A stretch of DNA of 64,000 nucleotides from Halichoerus grypus (Eukaryota; Chordata; Mammalia; Carnivora; Phocidae): contig NC_135718.1 of assembly GCF_964656455.1 (NCBI RefSeq), positions 51,799,008-51,863,007 on the forward strand, given 5' to 3'. Both the position numbers and the translations under genes were made by a program. Below, in pieces: positions 13,347-25,906 of this stretch. Within the stretch, counting starts at the first letter, position 1. Each line of letters begins with the position of its first letter. The notes below the pieces were generated by a model. It did not search any database. It saw nothing but the letters and a program-made list of their open reading frames with translations, and had not been told where the DNA came from.

Positions 13347-13486
13347 TTTTTTTTTTGTCTAAATGTTTTTATTTGAAACAAATAGTTGCACCAAGCAAGA
13401 GCTTACTTTCCCCACTCCAAATTAAAACAGAGAGTAATATAGGGGCAAAGGTCATTTGGCAGAACAGTTCCAGGATGTGAACATCC
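13347..13486 (-). pseudogene. Short retrocopy of an unidentified mRNA 3' end
   Basis: On the minus strand this 140-bp block ends in AATAAA about 14 bases before an A-run (the T-run at 13347-13356). It is flanked by an 18-bp duplication, TAAAAAGAAGGAAATTCT at 13329-13346 and its one-mismatch copy at 13487-13504. This is the form of a 5'-truncated processed pseudogene containing only 3' UTR. It interrupts the same L1M fossil that carries the RPS3A copy. I do not recognise the source gene and see no coding frame. Confidence 0.75.
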
Positions 13487-13861
13487 TAAAAAGAAGTAAA
13501 TTCTGACATAAGCTACAACATGGATAAACCTTGAAGACATTATAAGTAAAATAAGCCAGTCACAAAAGGACAAATACTGTATGATTCTACTTATATGAGT
13601 TACCTAGAGAAGTCAAACTCAAAGCAACAGAAAGTAGAACTGCAGGTGTCAGGGACTCAGATGAGTGAGAAATGGGAAGTTAGGGTTTAAAGGGTACAGA
13701 GCTTCAGTCAGGGGCAATGAAAAGGTTCTAGAGGTAGAAGGTGGTAATGGTGATACAACAATGTGAATGTACTTAATGTCACAGAACTGCACACTTAAAA
13801 ATAGTTAAAATGGTAATTTCTATGTTATATATAATTTTACTGCAATAAAAAAATTAAAGAA

Positions 13862-14048
13862 GGGGCACCTGGGTGGCTCAGTCGGTTAAGCATCTGACTT
13901 TGGCTCAGGTAGTGATCTCGGGGTCCTGGGATCGAGTCGTGTCCAGCTCTGTGCTCAGTGGGGAGTCTCCTTGTTCCTCTGCCACTCGCCCTGCTGGTGC
14001 ACACACACACACACTCTCTCTCTCAAATAAATAAATAAAATCTTTTTT
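13862..14048 (+). repeat. SINEC with CA-repeat body
   Basis: A (CA)n run at 14000-14014 replaces part of the body. AAAAATTAAAGAA flanks both sides. Confidence 0.9.
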
Positions 14049-14351
14049 AAAAATTAAAGAAAAAAAAGAGAAAATAATCAGAGACTTCTACAATCTCAAG
14101 ACAGTCTATATTACCCTGGCATTTCTTCAGATTTCAAAAGCACCTTTCTATTCTCATCCTGGTATTAGCACTTATAGGTTCTACACTCCAACATATTTTT
14201 TATCAAACCAAAAAAAAGAATATAAAACAATCTTTTTAAAAAGGTCTGGTGAAAGAACAAGAGACTATCAAAACTGCAAGTAGATTTTGAGAAAGATACA
14301 AACAGAATTCTAGAAGTAAAAAATACTGTCATTTAAATTAAAAACACAGTA

Positions 14352-14560
14352 GGGGCGCCTGGGTGGCTCAGTCATTAAGCGTCTGCCTTAGGCTCGGGTC
14401 ATGATCCCAGCGTCCTGGGATCGAGCCCCGCATCGGGCTCCCTGCTCTGCGGGAAGCCTGCTTCTCCCTCTCCCACTCCCCCTGCTTGTGTTCCCTCTCT
14501 TGCTGTGTCTCTCTCTGCCAAATAAATTAAAAAAAAAAAAAACTTTAAAAAAAATAAAAT
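14352..14560 (+). repeat. SINEC (young)
   Basis: 17-bp perfect duplication AAATTAAAAACACAGTA at 14335-14351 and 14561-14577. Confidence 0.95.
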
Positions 14561-15046
14561 AAATTAAAAACACAGTAGACGGATTGATTAAATGACATAT
14601 TAGACACAACTGTATGAGAATTAGCAAACTGGAAGAGCTGAAGAAATTACCAAGTGGAAAATATAAACTGAGAAAAGATATGAAGGGCAGAGTGAGAAAG
14701 TACAACATTTTTCCAACCAGAGTTCCCAAGGGAAAGAAAAAATGAGGGAAGAGTTAAAAACTCAAAGAGATAATGGCTAAGAATTTTCTAGGATTGGTTA
14801 AAAGAAATCAATCCTCAAAAATCAGGGACCCCAAAAAAAATCCTAAAAAAGATAAATAAGGTGTTAAAACCCCAGAGAGAAAAGTCATAATGCACAGCAA
14901 AACAACAATTAGACCAATGGCTGATTTGAATGCAGAAACACTGGAATGATATTTTCAAAGTGCTGGAAAAAAATTACTATCAGCCCTGATTTGTTGATCT
15001 AATGAAATTATCTCTCAAAAAAGAAGACAAAAGAAAGATATTTTAG

Positions 15047-15200
15047 GGGTGCCTGGGTGGCTCATCAGTTAGGCGGCCGCCTTCGGCTCAGGTCATGATC
15101 CTGGGGTCCTGGGATCGAGCCCCACGTCCGGCTCCCTGCTCAGCAGAGAGCCTGCTTCTCCCTCTCCCTCTGCCTGCCACTCTGCCTACTTGTGCTATTT
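15047..15200 (+). repeat. SINEC lacking its tail
   Basis: Head and body are normal but the copy stops at CTGCCTACTTGTGC without AAATAAA. Probably deleted after insertion. Confidence 0.85.
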
Positions 15201-15399
15201 ATGGGGTGAAAAAAGAAGAGAGAAACAAAATCTCAGACAACCATATATAAAGGGACAATGGAACTAGAGGTATTTTACAATCTTTATATTACTCAGGAAA
15301 ACAGTAAAGCTGCTAATTAATTTAAGACTTTGAAGTTAAATACACGTTAAAATTTTTCCAGAAAACCACTGCAAGACTAGAAATAATAGGTATACCTTC

Positions 15400-16059
15400 C
15401 AAACTAGTAGTATGACCATCATGTTCGACTCTTACTCCCATGTTGACAGGACATCTGAAAGAAATTCTAGCCATCCTTCCAGACCAGAGATACTAAGCTC
15501 ATCCAGTATCTACCATAGTATGTAGTCATTACATATTTGTTACATTAATTTGGTTGTTCCAGAATTAAACGAATTCTATTTCACAAATGGATTATACTTC
15601 TCAACTCTGCCTAGAAGGCTGATTCCATCTTATTATTTTAGTGAGTGGCCTGACTATCCCTTCAATTTTTTCTTTTTTAGAAAATAGGACAATGAATGCT
15701 TGGGATAAAATACCAAATCCTAAGCCTCATTTCTTGCTTCTAAGCTGGGGGAAAAAAAATATTTATATATATGCTTTTCTCCTTACTAATGCTCCAAAGG
15801 AGATATCAATCAAAAATTTAGATGTTTGATTTTAATCATGGGAAAATGGCAATCAGAAGCTCAGGCACCTAAACTGTGAGTGATATTTTCCCCACAGTTG
15901 GTAAAACTGTATATTCCACAACATATGGAATTCTACTGAAAGCTTTCACTGGCACTTTGCCTTGTTAAGCAAAAGTTAGAAGTTATGCTAAGACATTTAA
16001 AAAAAGTGAACACTGCCTTTTCATTAGACTAACATTTAAAATATGACTTAAATACCATG
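15400..16059. other. Unique intronic DNA, nothing recognised
   Basis: AT-rich, with no repeat or frame that I can support. Confidence 0.55.
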
Positions 16060-16335
16060 GAAAATATATTAATATATCTAACACTCAGAGTTCTTAACTA
16101 TATGTCAGGCATAGTTTTAAACATTTTTATGAACTCATTAATCCTCACAAAAATACACGATGAGTCAGGTAGTACTGTGATTAGCTTTGCTTTACAGAAG
16201 AGGACCATGAGAAAAAGATTAAATATTTCCTCAATTTACATACCTCAAAGGTGTCAATCAATACTGGGATTTGAACCCAAGGAGTTTAGCTCTGGAGCCT
16301 TTACTCTTAATCATTACACTCTACTGCCTCCCAAG
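16060..16335 (-). repeat. MIR
   Basis: ATTTGAACCCAAGGAGTTTA with CATTACACTCTACTGCCTCC and the AATCCTCACAAAAATACACG part mark a long antisense MIR. Confidence 0.85.
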
Positions 16336-16472
16336 ATTCTTGTCATGTTTATATGCTGATTTACCTTGTATCTATATCTAAAGTCTGACTGTAGTATTTG
16401 CTAACTCATACTAGATGCATTTTGCCAAAGTTGTCTATTCCATTTATTTGCAAAGGATTAAAACTAATAGAG

Positions 16473-16663
16473 GGGCACCTGGGTGGCTCAGTTGGTTAAG
16501 CATCTGCCTTCGGCTCAGGTCATGACCTCAGGGTCCTAGGATCAAGCCCCACATCGGGCTCCCTGCTTGGCGGGAAGCCTGCTTCTCCCTCTCCTACTCC
16601 CCCCCTTGTGTTCCCTCTCTCTCTGTCTCTCTCTCTGTGTCAAATAAATTTAAAAAAAAAAAA
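16473..16663 (+). repeat. SINEC
   Basis: AAAACTAATAGAG duplicated at 16460-16472 and 16664-16676. Confidence 0.93.
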
Positions 16664-16959
16664 AAAACTAATAGAGAAGTCCAAATCCATGTTATATTTT
16701 TACTTACACTTACAAATTCTGCATATTTCTTATTGGGCGGGATTATTCTCATCTGCACCCCAGGACTTCATGCTTAGAATTTATTCATTCAGGAAACAGG
16801 AATTGGATGGTCCTACTACATGCAATGCCCTGTGCTAAGCAACAATTTACAGCTACTTCCTAATTGGCAGTTAAATTTCACCAAGATCACCCACAGCATG
16901 ATATATATTTTTTCAAAGAAGCATAAAATAGTTTTGGTCGGAAGCAGTAAACGGTCTTC

Positions 16960-17150
16960 CCATTTGTTCATTCAACGAATATTCTTCAAGACTCTAATAT
17001 GTGCCAAAGCACTATGATGGGTGCTGAAAATTCAGGGGTAAACACAGCGGAACCAATATTTGCCCCTTAGGGCTCTAGTGGGGAGAAAGACGTTAAATAA
17101 GTCATAATCACACAAATAATTACTTACAACTGTGATAAGCAAAAAAAGGA
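16960..17150 (-). repeat. L2 3' end
   Basis: TTCATTCAACGAATATTCTTC begins an antisense L2 tail. CCCCTTAGGGCTCTAGTGGGG and CAACTGTGATAAGC continue it. Confidence 0.75.
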
Positions 17151-17559
17151 AAAAAAACAACAACATAGGAATCATATGATAAATGGACCTAACTCAGTTT
17201 TAGAGGTAATGTCAGGGAGGGTGTCCCTAAAACACTGACATTTAATATGGAAGTTGAGGATTCAAAGAAATGACCCAAATAAAGAAGTACTGAAGAGTAG
17301 TTCAGGCAAGGGAATAGCACTGTGCTTTGGAGGAAATGAAAACCAGGTGTGCCTAGAGTGCCACAAGAAGACAGCAGCTAAGCCAATGCTCGAAGGTCTT
17401 TTCCTCACTATGAGGCCAACCACCTGCTCATTCTGCCGCTGGCCCACTCTTATTTTCTCCATGGCTCCAAGGAATAAAGTATGTGCAGTACTAGCGCATG
17501 ACCCTTTAAAATGAGTAACTTAAATTCTGCAAACAATTTCACTGGTGGAGAGGATGTGG

Positions 17560-17695
17560 ATAAGATAAATCTTTTATAAGATTATAAATTTCATCTGTAT
17601 TTTAACAACTTGAGGCCAGAGACCACATCTTATATATCCTACTATCATTCAGAACACCTAGCAATGTACATAGCAAGGGTCTGATAACTAATTTT
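17560..17695 (+). repeat. L2 3' end fragment
   Basis: AACTTGAGGCCAGAGACCAC with CAGAACACCTAGCAATGTACATAG is L2-like. Confidence 0.6.
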
Positions 17696-19440
17696 GCTAT
17701 TTGGGGAGAAGAGCTGTAGGATAAGAAATTTAAGTGTTAGTAGTCTTGATTTTTTTCTATGTAAGAATTACTTCCCCATTCATATATCCTTATCTACTTT
17801 AATTGTATGAATAAAAACATGTTGTCTACCTTACAGATAAAAGATGAGCCAGTGCTTCAGAGATGGGTTGGAGAAAGAAGGCTTGAAATATAGGGAGCTA
17901 GGTAATAGAGGTCCCTCACCTCCCAACTCTAACAACAAATGTGCTATTTCTCCTTCACAAAAAGCTTACTTGTGGGAATAAGTTAAACTTATTTCAAAAG
18001 AAGGAATGACTTTTACTTGGATTGTGGCCAGCTGCAATGAAATTCAGCCACTTTCCTCTTAAAAGTCATTCAACTGGAAATCTTATCAGTGGGAAATTCT
18101 CTAAGGGCCAAAGATTCTATTTTCTGCAACTTAACAATATTTGTAAAACATTTTTAGTTCTAAGATTCACTACCTCTCATCCTCTGTACACACATAACAT
18201 CCCACATTCATACCAATCCAATGTGCTGACTTCTAACAGAAGTGACAAAATTTTTTGGACTCTAAAAGTCCAAATTTGTAACGACACAATATAATATCAT
18301 TTATGAATCTTTGTTTCTCTCTGTGATTACATAACCATTTGTACATAGCAACATTTGAGGGCAGGAAAGGAGAATCACCATGCCTTCCAAAGGAGGCAAG
18401 AGACAGTGAGCTATCCTCATCAGAATGACTAGCTGGGAGAGCAAGTACCAAAGCACAATACACTTATGGAAGGAATACCATGAGCAAGGGACTGAGATAA
18501 GAACAGCACTGGAAATATCAAGAATATAGCCCAGTCCTTGCCCTCCAGAAACCAACAGTCTAAAAGGGAGATACCCTGGGGTGGGGGTGGGGGGAGCCAC
18601 AAATCAATCATCAAAGACTAATGATCCAGCATATGAGGACACAGATCTACCAAGGGACTGGAAAGAAGGCAACAAATCCCCAACTTCCTGTGTCTAATTA
18701 TCCAAGTCCCCTTTTATCCATTACTCTATCATACTCTACCTATTTGTCTGCACATAATACACAAAGCTAAATAGATTTAATCAGACTAAAGCCCCCGTAT
18801 CTTTAACAAGCATGCCCAGATTAGAAATTCTAATCTAACCTAGATTAAATGAGGACCTAGCCATTATTTTGAAGTCATCTCATTCCACACTTACGGAAAC
18901 AAGCAGTTAGCTAAGTACATCATGACTCCTTAAACTACACATGACAAAGTCTTGGGATATTGTATCAGACTCCGTCTCCTAGCTTTTCTTTGCAAAATTT
19001 TAAACAGGAAAGTGAATTAAAGGGTTTGGGGGTTTTTTAAATGATGAAAAAGGGTAAGAACTGGTGCATCTATATATAGTTTAGTTTGCATTTATATCCA
19101 GGGAAACACAATTTGGTTTGGAGTAGAGAGAAAAGAAAGAGTAAGACAAATCAAGTTCAAATAGACTGAAAAAGGCTGAGAAAACTGAGAGAAGACTGTG
19201 ACTAAAGACAGATTTTCTAAATTTCAACAATGAAAATGTAATACTTCTGTAACAAGAAAAATTTTGTTCTTTTTGAAAGACCATTATGAAGGCTCAGCAT
19301 GATAATAGTACACAGTTCAATATTATTTATATTATTATATGAAGGATATACTTTAATCATGATAAAAATACAAATGAAAAAAATTCCCTACCTACATATT
19401 AATCTCTCCTTCCCTAATAAATCTTTTTGTAAGTTATTAA
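17695..19440. other. Mostly unique intronic DNA
   Basis: Apart from a weak L2-like patch at 18395-18595 nothing is recognised. Short frames on both strands lack homology that I know. Confidence 0.55.
18395..18595 (-). repeat. Possible L2-like fossil
   Basis: CAGTCCTTGCCCTCCAGAAACC and CAACAGTCTAAAAGGGAGATA resemble antisense L2. Weak. Confidence 0.4.
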
Positions 19441-19450
19441 GAAAAACAAG

Positions 19451-19625
19451 GGGGACGGGGCCATGGGTGGCTCAGTCAGTTAAGCGGCCAGCTCTTGATT
19501 TCAGCTCAGGTCATAATCTCAGGGTCATAGGATCGAGCCCCACACGGGGCTCCACGCTCAGCAGGGAGTCAGTTTGAGGATTCTCTCTCCTTCTCCCTCG
19601 GCGCTTCCCTCCACTCTCTCCCAAA

Positions 19626-19656
<31 letters not shown>

Positions 19657-19670
19657 ATCTTTTTTAAAAA
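19451..19670 (+). repeat. SINEC with long AAAT tail
   Basis: About nine AAAT units at 19622-19657. Flanks AAAAACAAG and TAAAACAAG. Confidence 0.88.
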
Positions 19671-19681
19671 AGATAAAACAA

Positions 19682-20399
19682 GTTAAGACAGTCTTTCCCT
19701 CCATAACCATTCCCAATGAAAACTAAGTAAGTACTAAAATGGCTGAAAAAGACAGAGAAGCAGCCACCTCAATCATTCAAAACGTTGTGTAATCTGAACT
19801 TAATTCTGTGGCCCAATATCCCAAAAACCTATTGCAAGAATTCTACAGTTCCGACGTACAAGGAATAGAAAGACAGATAAAAGCCTCCAATGGGAGACCC
19901 TACCTCCAATACATCAACTTTCTTCTCTGGGTGTTTCAGAGTCTTATTACATATCCAACTTTACTCCTTAAACCTCACTTTGATGTATTTATACTACATA
20001 TATAGCACTAAAGGCTGCTAAAGCTTAAAAAAGTCAAGGCTGAAATTTATGTTTTCTCCTTCTAGTCCTGTCTATATGGGAAGGTTTAAGGGCAGACCTG
20101 CCCAAAAGCAACATGAAGTAATTGAATGACCCTTCCTCAGCAAGAATACTGAGCATATAGCATTATTCTAGAAAGAAATCCTGCTGTGATGCCAGCTAAT
20201 CTCTGACATTTGCTCATTAAGGACTGCTATTTCTTTTGATACTGCTCTAATGCTGGTTTATTAGGTAAAAATGCACCCCACTGTCATGACCATGACATAA
20301 GGTTCAATGAAAAGGCTGGGCCAGATCAGTCAAAAAGCAAAAAAGAGACAGTTCAACTTTATGATAGTCTTTGTCTCCTGCCATATGGTTCAAGGACGT
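19682..20399. other. Unique intronic DNA, nothing recognised
   Basis: No repeat or coding signal seen. Confidence 0.55.
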
Positions 20400-20410
20400 G
20401 AGGATCTTTT

Positions 20411-20609
20411 TTTTTTTTTTTAGTATTTTATTTATTTATTTGACAGAGAGAGAGATACCGAGAGAGGGAACACAAGCAGGAGCAGAGGGAGAGGGAGAAG
20501 CAGGCTTCCCGCTGAGCAGGGAGCCCGACATGGGGCTCGATCCCAGAACCCTGGGATCATGACCCGAGCCGAAGGCAGACGCTCAACGACTGAGCCACCC
20601 AGGCACCCC
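20411..20609 (-). repeat. SINEC
   Basis: GAGGATCTTTT at 20400-20410 and 20610-20620. Confidence 0.94.
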
Positions 20610-21104
20610 GAGGATCTTTTAATAAGGAATTCACGACTCATAGCATGCTACTACACTGTAACCAGCAGGACTCCAAATAATGTATCAACACCTGGTCTAA
20701 ATTGTTAAATTTTAAAAAGACACTTCCAATTTTAAAAGAATGCAAGATCCCAATGCCTCTTTCAGATAGGAACATATTCTCACATTATGATTTTAGTAAG
20801 TGGCCTACGTAGTTGAAATGACTCCAAAAGAGAGAACCACAACCCAAAATAGCCTGAACACTTTTGTTATCTCAACCAATGGGCAGTTAGCCATTCAAGC
20901 CTTCCTCTTAATATATATTCTACTCATTTCAGACAAAGCCCACAATAAATTCAATGAGACTGTTCGGAATCAGCTATATCAGATGTTTAAAAGCTGGGGA
21001 TGAAAAATGTTCATTACACAAGATTTCTATTACAATATTTTGCACATAAAAAGTAAATACTATGTATATGTTCATTTAGTGGAAAAAAAAAAAAATCCTA
21101 TTGT

Positions 21105-21300
21105 ACACCTATGGTCACAGCCTGACACTAGAAATAAAATAATGAACACAATAGATGTGGTCCCTGCGACTGAGGAACCTACAGTCTAGTGGAGAAAACA
21201 GACAGTGACCAAGTATGGTGAATGTCACTGAAACGCATACACATGCTATGCTGAACTGCAGTAAAAGACCAGGAATAGTAAGACCCTCAAAGTTGTGATA
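21105..21300 (-). repeat. L2 fragment
   Basis: GAACCTACAGTCTAGTGGAGAAAACAGACAG with the preceding AATGAACACAATAGATGTGG is antisense L2. Confidence 0.65.
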
Positions 21301-21374
21301 CGTATAAAGCATAGGCATTTTATATGTATATAAATGACCAGTAATTAAATAAGTATATAAAATGATCAAACTCC

Positions 21375-21700
21375 TTTTTTAACAAGTATACAAGAAATAT
21401 TAAAACCCAAATAAGTCCCGGGTTGGAGGATGGGTTAGCCTGGTGATGGATATTGAGGAGGGCACGTTCTGCATGGAGCACTGGGTGTTATGCACAAACA
21501 ATGAATCATGGAACACTATATCTAAAACTAATGATGTAATGTATGGGGATTAACATAACAATAAAAAATTATTTAAAAAAAATAAAAATAAAAAAATAAA
21601 GGACCTAAAACTAAAAAGAAAAAAAAAAAACAAACCCCAAATAAGTCCCATCCCCATAAAAGTACTTGCCTTGATGCTGCCCTCACTCCTGGACTGTAAC
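21375..21700 (+). repeat. Unnamed repeat, copy A (split by an L1)
   Basis: TTTAACAAGTATACAAG at 21378 and ATAAAAGTACTTGCCTTGATG at about 21655 align with 24268-24340 once the L1 is removed. I do not recognise the family. Confidence 0.5.
21420..21631 (+). mobile_element. Short L1 3' end
   Basis: Only the L1 3' UTR remains (GAGCACTGGGTGTTATGCAC, AATAAAAAATTATTT). It is flanked by AAACCCAAATAAGTCCC at 21403-21419 and a copy with one extra C at 21632-21649. It interrupts an older unnamed repeat (see 21375-21700). Confidence 0.9.
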
Positions 21701-21850
21701 AGAAAGAGGCAACTTAAGATACTGTGGTTAATACCACAACACTTTTACTCTAACTTATATTCTGTCCCCTTAGAGTTATACCACTGCTATTTATAAAACA
21801 ACTTTGGAAAAGCCCAACTTTCTACTGTGCAGATATATAAACAAATATTT

Positions 21851-22048
21851 TTTTAAAGATTTTATTTATTTAAGAGAGAGAGAGAGCGCACGCACGCACA
21901 AGCAGGAGGAGAGGCAGAGGGCAAGGGAGAAGCCAACTCCCTGCTGAGCAGGGAGCCCAACAAGAACGTGGAGCTCGATCCTAGGACCCCAGGATCATGA
22001 CCCGAACCGAAGGCAGATGCTTAACCAGCTGTGCCACCCAGCCGCCCC
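21851..22048 (-). repeat. SINEC
   Basis: TAAACAAATATTT at 21838-21850 and 22049-22061. Confidence 0.94.
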
Positions 22049-22659
22049 TAAACAAATATTTAAATTGGGACTCTACTAAAATTAAAAACACAGTTGTAGA
22101 AACATTATAATCTTCAAAACTCTTCTGGTCTCTCAATCACATGAGTAAATGTTAAGTATTATTGGAACAAAGTTCACAATCTGACCCATTCATTTATCTC
22201 TTTTGATCCAAAGTTTTTCATTTTTCAAATGAAACTTCATGATTGCCCAAAGAATCCACAAACCTACCTTAAATACTATGTAAATACAGAAATCCTATAA
22301 AAGTACTTTAAATACTATTAGTTCTAATAGGCTTTCAAGCTGAGCAGCCATATAGACCATAAAAAGCCTTTATCTGTTTTGCAGGCATAAATACTTCTAT
22401 GCTGATCTGTATCTACGCTTACATTTTTTTCTAAAGAAATGCTGCAAAATGGAATGTTGCTGCGAAACAGAACCCTACCTTCACATCATTCTTTTCATAT
22501 GCGGGCCCTTCGTGCAGGCCATGCCAAAGCCAGGCTTTAAACAGATAATCTTGCCAGGCCCAGGACACGTGGCAACTCTATGACTAACGGCATTCTTGTT
22601 GCTTCAAATTCTGGGTGGCAAACTTCCACTGATATTTAACAACTTTGCTCTAAGTGGCA

Positions 22660-22870
22660 CAGGATAGTGCAGTAGAGTAAGCAAAGGATACAGAGTAAGA
22701 GAAACAGAGTTTGGGTTCAAGCTCTACCACTAACTAGCTGCGCCACCGTGGGCAGGTTACTTAAATTCTCTGACCTACAGCATCCTCATCTGTAAAACTG
22801 AGACCATCACAATACCTACCTTAAAGGATTACTATGATAGTGTATATGAAAGTATTTTATTAACTATAAA
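22660..22870 (+). repeat. MIR
   Basis: AGTTTGGGTTCAAGCTCTACC, AACTAGCTGCGCCACCGTGG and CCTCATCTGTAAAACTGAG identify it. Confidence 0.88.
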
Positions 22871-22899
22871 GGATTATACAAATGTTCTTTTTATTCACT

Positions 22900-23160
22900 T
22901 TATTAACTTTTTCCTTAATGTAGAAATATGTTCATTTTAAAAACTGGGAAATACAGAAAAAATATTAAAAAGAAAAAAAAATCACGACAGGCCTATCACC
23001 ATTGCTGTTATTTTATGTATTTATTTCTTAAGATTTTTTTTTTTCTAAGTAATCACTACAGGCAACATGGGGCTCAGACTCTGCAACCCTGAGATCAAGA
23101 GTCACATGCTCTTCGAACTGAGCCAGCCAGGTGCCCCTGTTGTTATTTATTTTAACGGAA
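22900..23160 (-). repeat. L1ME fragment with a short SINEC
   Basis: TTCATTTTAAAAACTGGGAAATACAG is antisense L1ME, cut by the short tRNA-type SINEC at 23016. Confidence 0.6.
23016..23137 (-). repeat. Short tRNA-type SINEC
   Basis: CTAAGTAATCACTACAGGC and GAGCCAGCCAGGTGCCCC frame the tRNA-like part. No CT-rich body. Confidence 0.8.
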
Positions 23161-23741
23161 AAAATCTAACATCAACCAAGAAAAAAAAATTAGAGCAAAA
23201 ATAATTTCAGATGCTAATATTGATCATTTACAAATGACAAAATTAATTGCCAATTTCTTTTTAAGAGCAGAATAGTCTTTCCCATCTATCAGGTTAAAGT
23301 AAAGACAATGCTGCTATTTGTACCAGAGTTGGTCTCAAGAGGGTATGATATATGGGCGAGGCTCATAAAAGTCAAGGCCACAGAAACTCCCAAAATAAAT
23401 ATTTCATGAGCCCAAGGAGAAGTTACAACACATGCCCTCAGATGCAATGGAGAAGGCAAAGGGTCTGAAGCCCCATTAATAAAACTACCACAACTGAAGG
23501 GTCACAAAGACTGACGGATTGCCATGGGTCAGTTCAATAGAAAAAAGAAAAAAGAAAAATTTATATACCATGCTATAAGACAGGCAGTCTAAGACTTCTG
23601 ACTTTTTCACACTGCTCACTGAATCCCACCTTTGGAACTTCTTACCCCTCCTCTATTTTTCCTTTCCCAACCTTCTTTCTCTTAGACCCCCTTCCTTGTT
23701 TTATTATTGCATTAGAATCACTCTCTGTGTTTAAAATGGCC

Positions 23742-24128
23742 TTATGCCATACAATGGAATATTATTCAGCAACAAAAAGGAATGAAGTTCTGATACATAC
23801 TATACGACACCATGGATGAACCTTGAAAACATTATGCAAAATGAAAGAAGTCAGACACAAAAGACCACATATTTTATGATTCCATTAACACAAAATGTCT
23901 AGAATAGTTAAATCCACAGAGACAGATAGTAGATTGGTGGTTGCCTAACTGCCGTAGGAGGTTTCTCCTCGAGGGGACACAAACTTCCTAAAATTAGATT
24001 GTAGTGATAGTAGCACAACTCTTGTCAATATATTAAAAACAAAACAACAACAACAAAAACATTTAATTGTATACATTAAATGGGGGACTTGTATGGCATA
24101 TGAATTATACCTCAACAAAACTGTTTTT
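23742..24128 (+). repeat. L1M 3' end
   Basis: CATACAATGGAATATTATTCAG, ATTTTATGATTCCATTAACAC and GTATGGCATATGAATTATACC run to an A-rich end. Confidence 0.85.
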
Positions 24129-24264
24129 AAAAAATGGTCTTGTTCAGGATCCTGAGTTGAAAAAAGGACATGTGAATAAATACTCCCATCCTACTCCTCC
24201 CTAACTGTGCGGTAAAAGTGATGACTCGGTTGTGATAAGATGTGTATGTTAAGTAACTGGACTA

Positions 24265-24345
24265 CATTTGTTTAACAAATATACACGAAGTTACAAATCC
24301 AAATGAGTCTTGCCCCTCCAAAAGTAGTCACCTTAATGATGCCGT
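24265..24345 (+). repeat. Unnamed repeat, copy B
   Basis: TTTAACAAATATACACGAAG through CAAAAGTAGTCACCTTAATG matches copy A at 21378-21700 at most positions over about 75 bases, in the same order and strand. Confidence 0.5.
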
Positions 24346-24369
24346 AAGTCAAAACTTGGTCCTCAGATT

Positions 24370-24665
24370 CTCAATAATTCCATGCCTTTGTTTGGGTAGT
24401 TCTTTCTGCTTATAATGCCTTTCTTACCACATCTTTAGATCAATCCCACCCATCTCAAATGTTACATCCTCCATGAAGCCTTGTGGATTCTCCATCAAAA
24501 GTAATCTCACCTTACCTCTGAACTTCCAGGGTACTTGACTTCCTTAGAGTCACTTAGCACTTTCAATGCAGTCTTGTACTTATTTTGCCTAGAATCATAC
24601 TTACTGCTTTGACATTAAAAGGGGGTCTCAACAAATACCTATTTGGTAAAGGAATGACTATGCTT
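24370..24665 (+). repeat. L2 fragment
   Basis: TTCTTTCTGCTTATAATGCC, CTCCATGAAGCCTTGTGG and GAGTCACTTAGCAC follow the L2 3' region on the plus strand. Confidence 0.75.
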
Positions 24666-25149
24666 AACAATTGAGAATTTCATCTTCATCCGGTAAACTT
24701 TAATTTTGGAAATATCCAAAGCTCATTTAGACTCAAGAATGGCACATAAAATAGTAGGGCTAAGGAATGCCCACTGCAGATGAAATTTTCTTGACAAATT
24801 TGACATATGTATGTAAATAATCTGAGAGAAATTTCAAACAGAAGCACTGGAATAAAAATATAACCTCCCAAGGTAACTGAAAGAAACCTGAATTACATAA
24901 GTTCCAGAATATTTGTTCAAAAATCAGTTTCCTTATTTTATAATAACACCACATGTTTTTTCCTAGCAAAACCGGAGAATTCTATCATCAGGTTCTATTA
25001 ACTCTTCTTCTACTATATTTCTAATTAATTCCTTCTCCATTTTCCCTGCCACACCCAAAGTCCAAGGCCTCACTATCTTCATGACCAACCAATTTAAAAG
25101 GTCTAATTTATCTCCCCTCCCACAGTTCCGTCTTTCCCTCAGCAATACT

Positions 25150-25335
25150 TACTGGGCCATCCTGTGTGCCAGTGTTGAGCGTAGGAACTGGGGAGCACAT
25201 AAAGAAATGTCAAATGAGGCTTGTGCCCCAGACACAACCTAGTTGGGCAGTTGACACATGTACATAATTCATCACAATACTCAGTAGCATATATGTAAGG
25301 GCCACAATTGGCATTGAGAATTTCAAGCAGTGGGC
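25150..25335 (-). repeat. L2 fragment
   Basis: CATCCTGTGTGCCAGTGTTGAGCG and TTGTGCCCCAGACACAACCTAG fit antisense L2. Confidence 0.6.
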
Positions 25336-25727
25336 AGGTCCTCTGGCCTCCAGAGAACACAACCTATACAGTCTCCCTCCAACACTATTCTCATCCCCTC
25401 CCCCCCCCACTGTCTTCGTTCATCTTATTGGATAAGGCCTTCTGTTAAACTGCCCATATGTCATACGCTGACTTCGTCTCTAATTTCTCTCCAACTTACT
25501 TCCTGAGCTAGTCCAGACAATATACCTGTTGTAACCTGGAAATGACTTACCAGTACCTTTGTTCACTATTGACTATCAGCACAATCCTCCGAACTTGCTC
25601 TCTGATTAATTCAAATCGACCAATCCCAAGTCCCTTTTTTTGTATGTATTGGGATATAACTATACGTAATTTTTTTTCAGCTCCTGACTGGCCTTATTTC
25701 TTTTGTATTTGTCTCACAATGTCTTTG

Positions 25728-25906
25728 CAGTGTTTCCTAACGAAGCACGTATCACAACCACCTATGGAGCTTCTTAAAAATACAAAACGCCTTGAGACTA
25801 CCCCATGAAGAGCTTCTCGGTTAAGTCTGCGATGGGAGTTGGACATCTTTATTACTAAAAAGCCCCACCAGTGATTCTGATGCACAGCCCAACCTGAGAA
25901 CCACTG
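25728..25906 (+). mobile_element. MER5A DNA transposon fossil
   Basis: Ends CAGTGTTTCCTAAC and CTGAGAACCACTG with the central GAGCTTCTTAAAAATACA identify a MER5A-type hAT element. Confidence 0.8.

Larger units (their letters stand above)
14225..15400 (+). repeat. Old L1 (HAL1-like) ORF1 region with two SINECs inserted
   Basis: GAGATAATGGCTAAGAATTTTC, GAGAAAAGTCATAATGCAC and AACACTGGAATGATATTTTCAAAGTGCTGG match the end of L1 ORF1 on the plus strand. Reading frames are broken. SINECs at 14352 and 15047 interrupt it. Confidence 0.65.
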
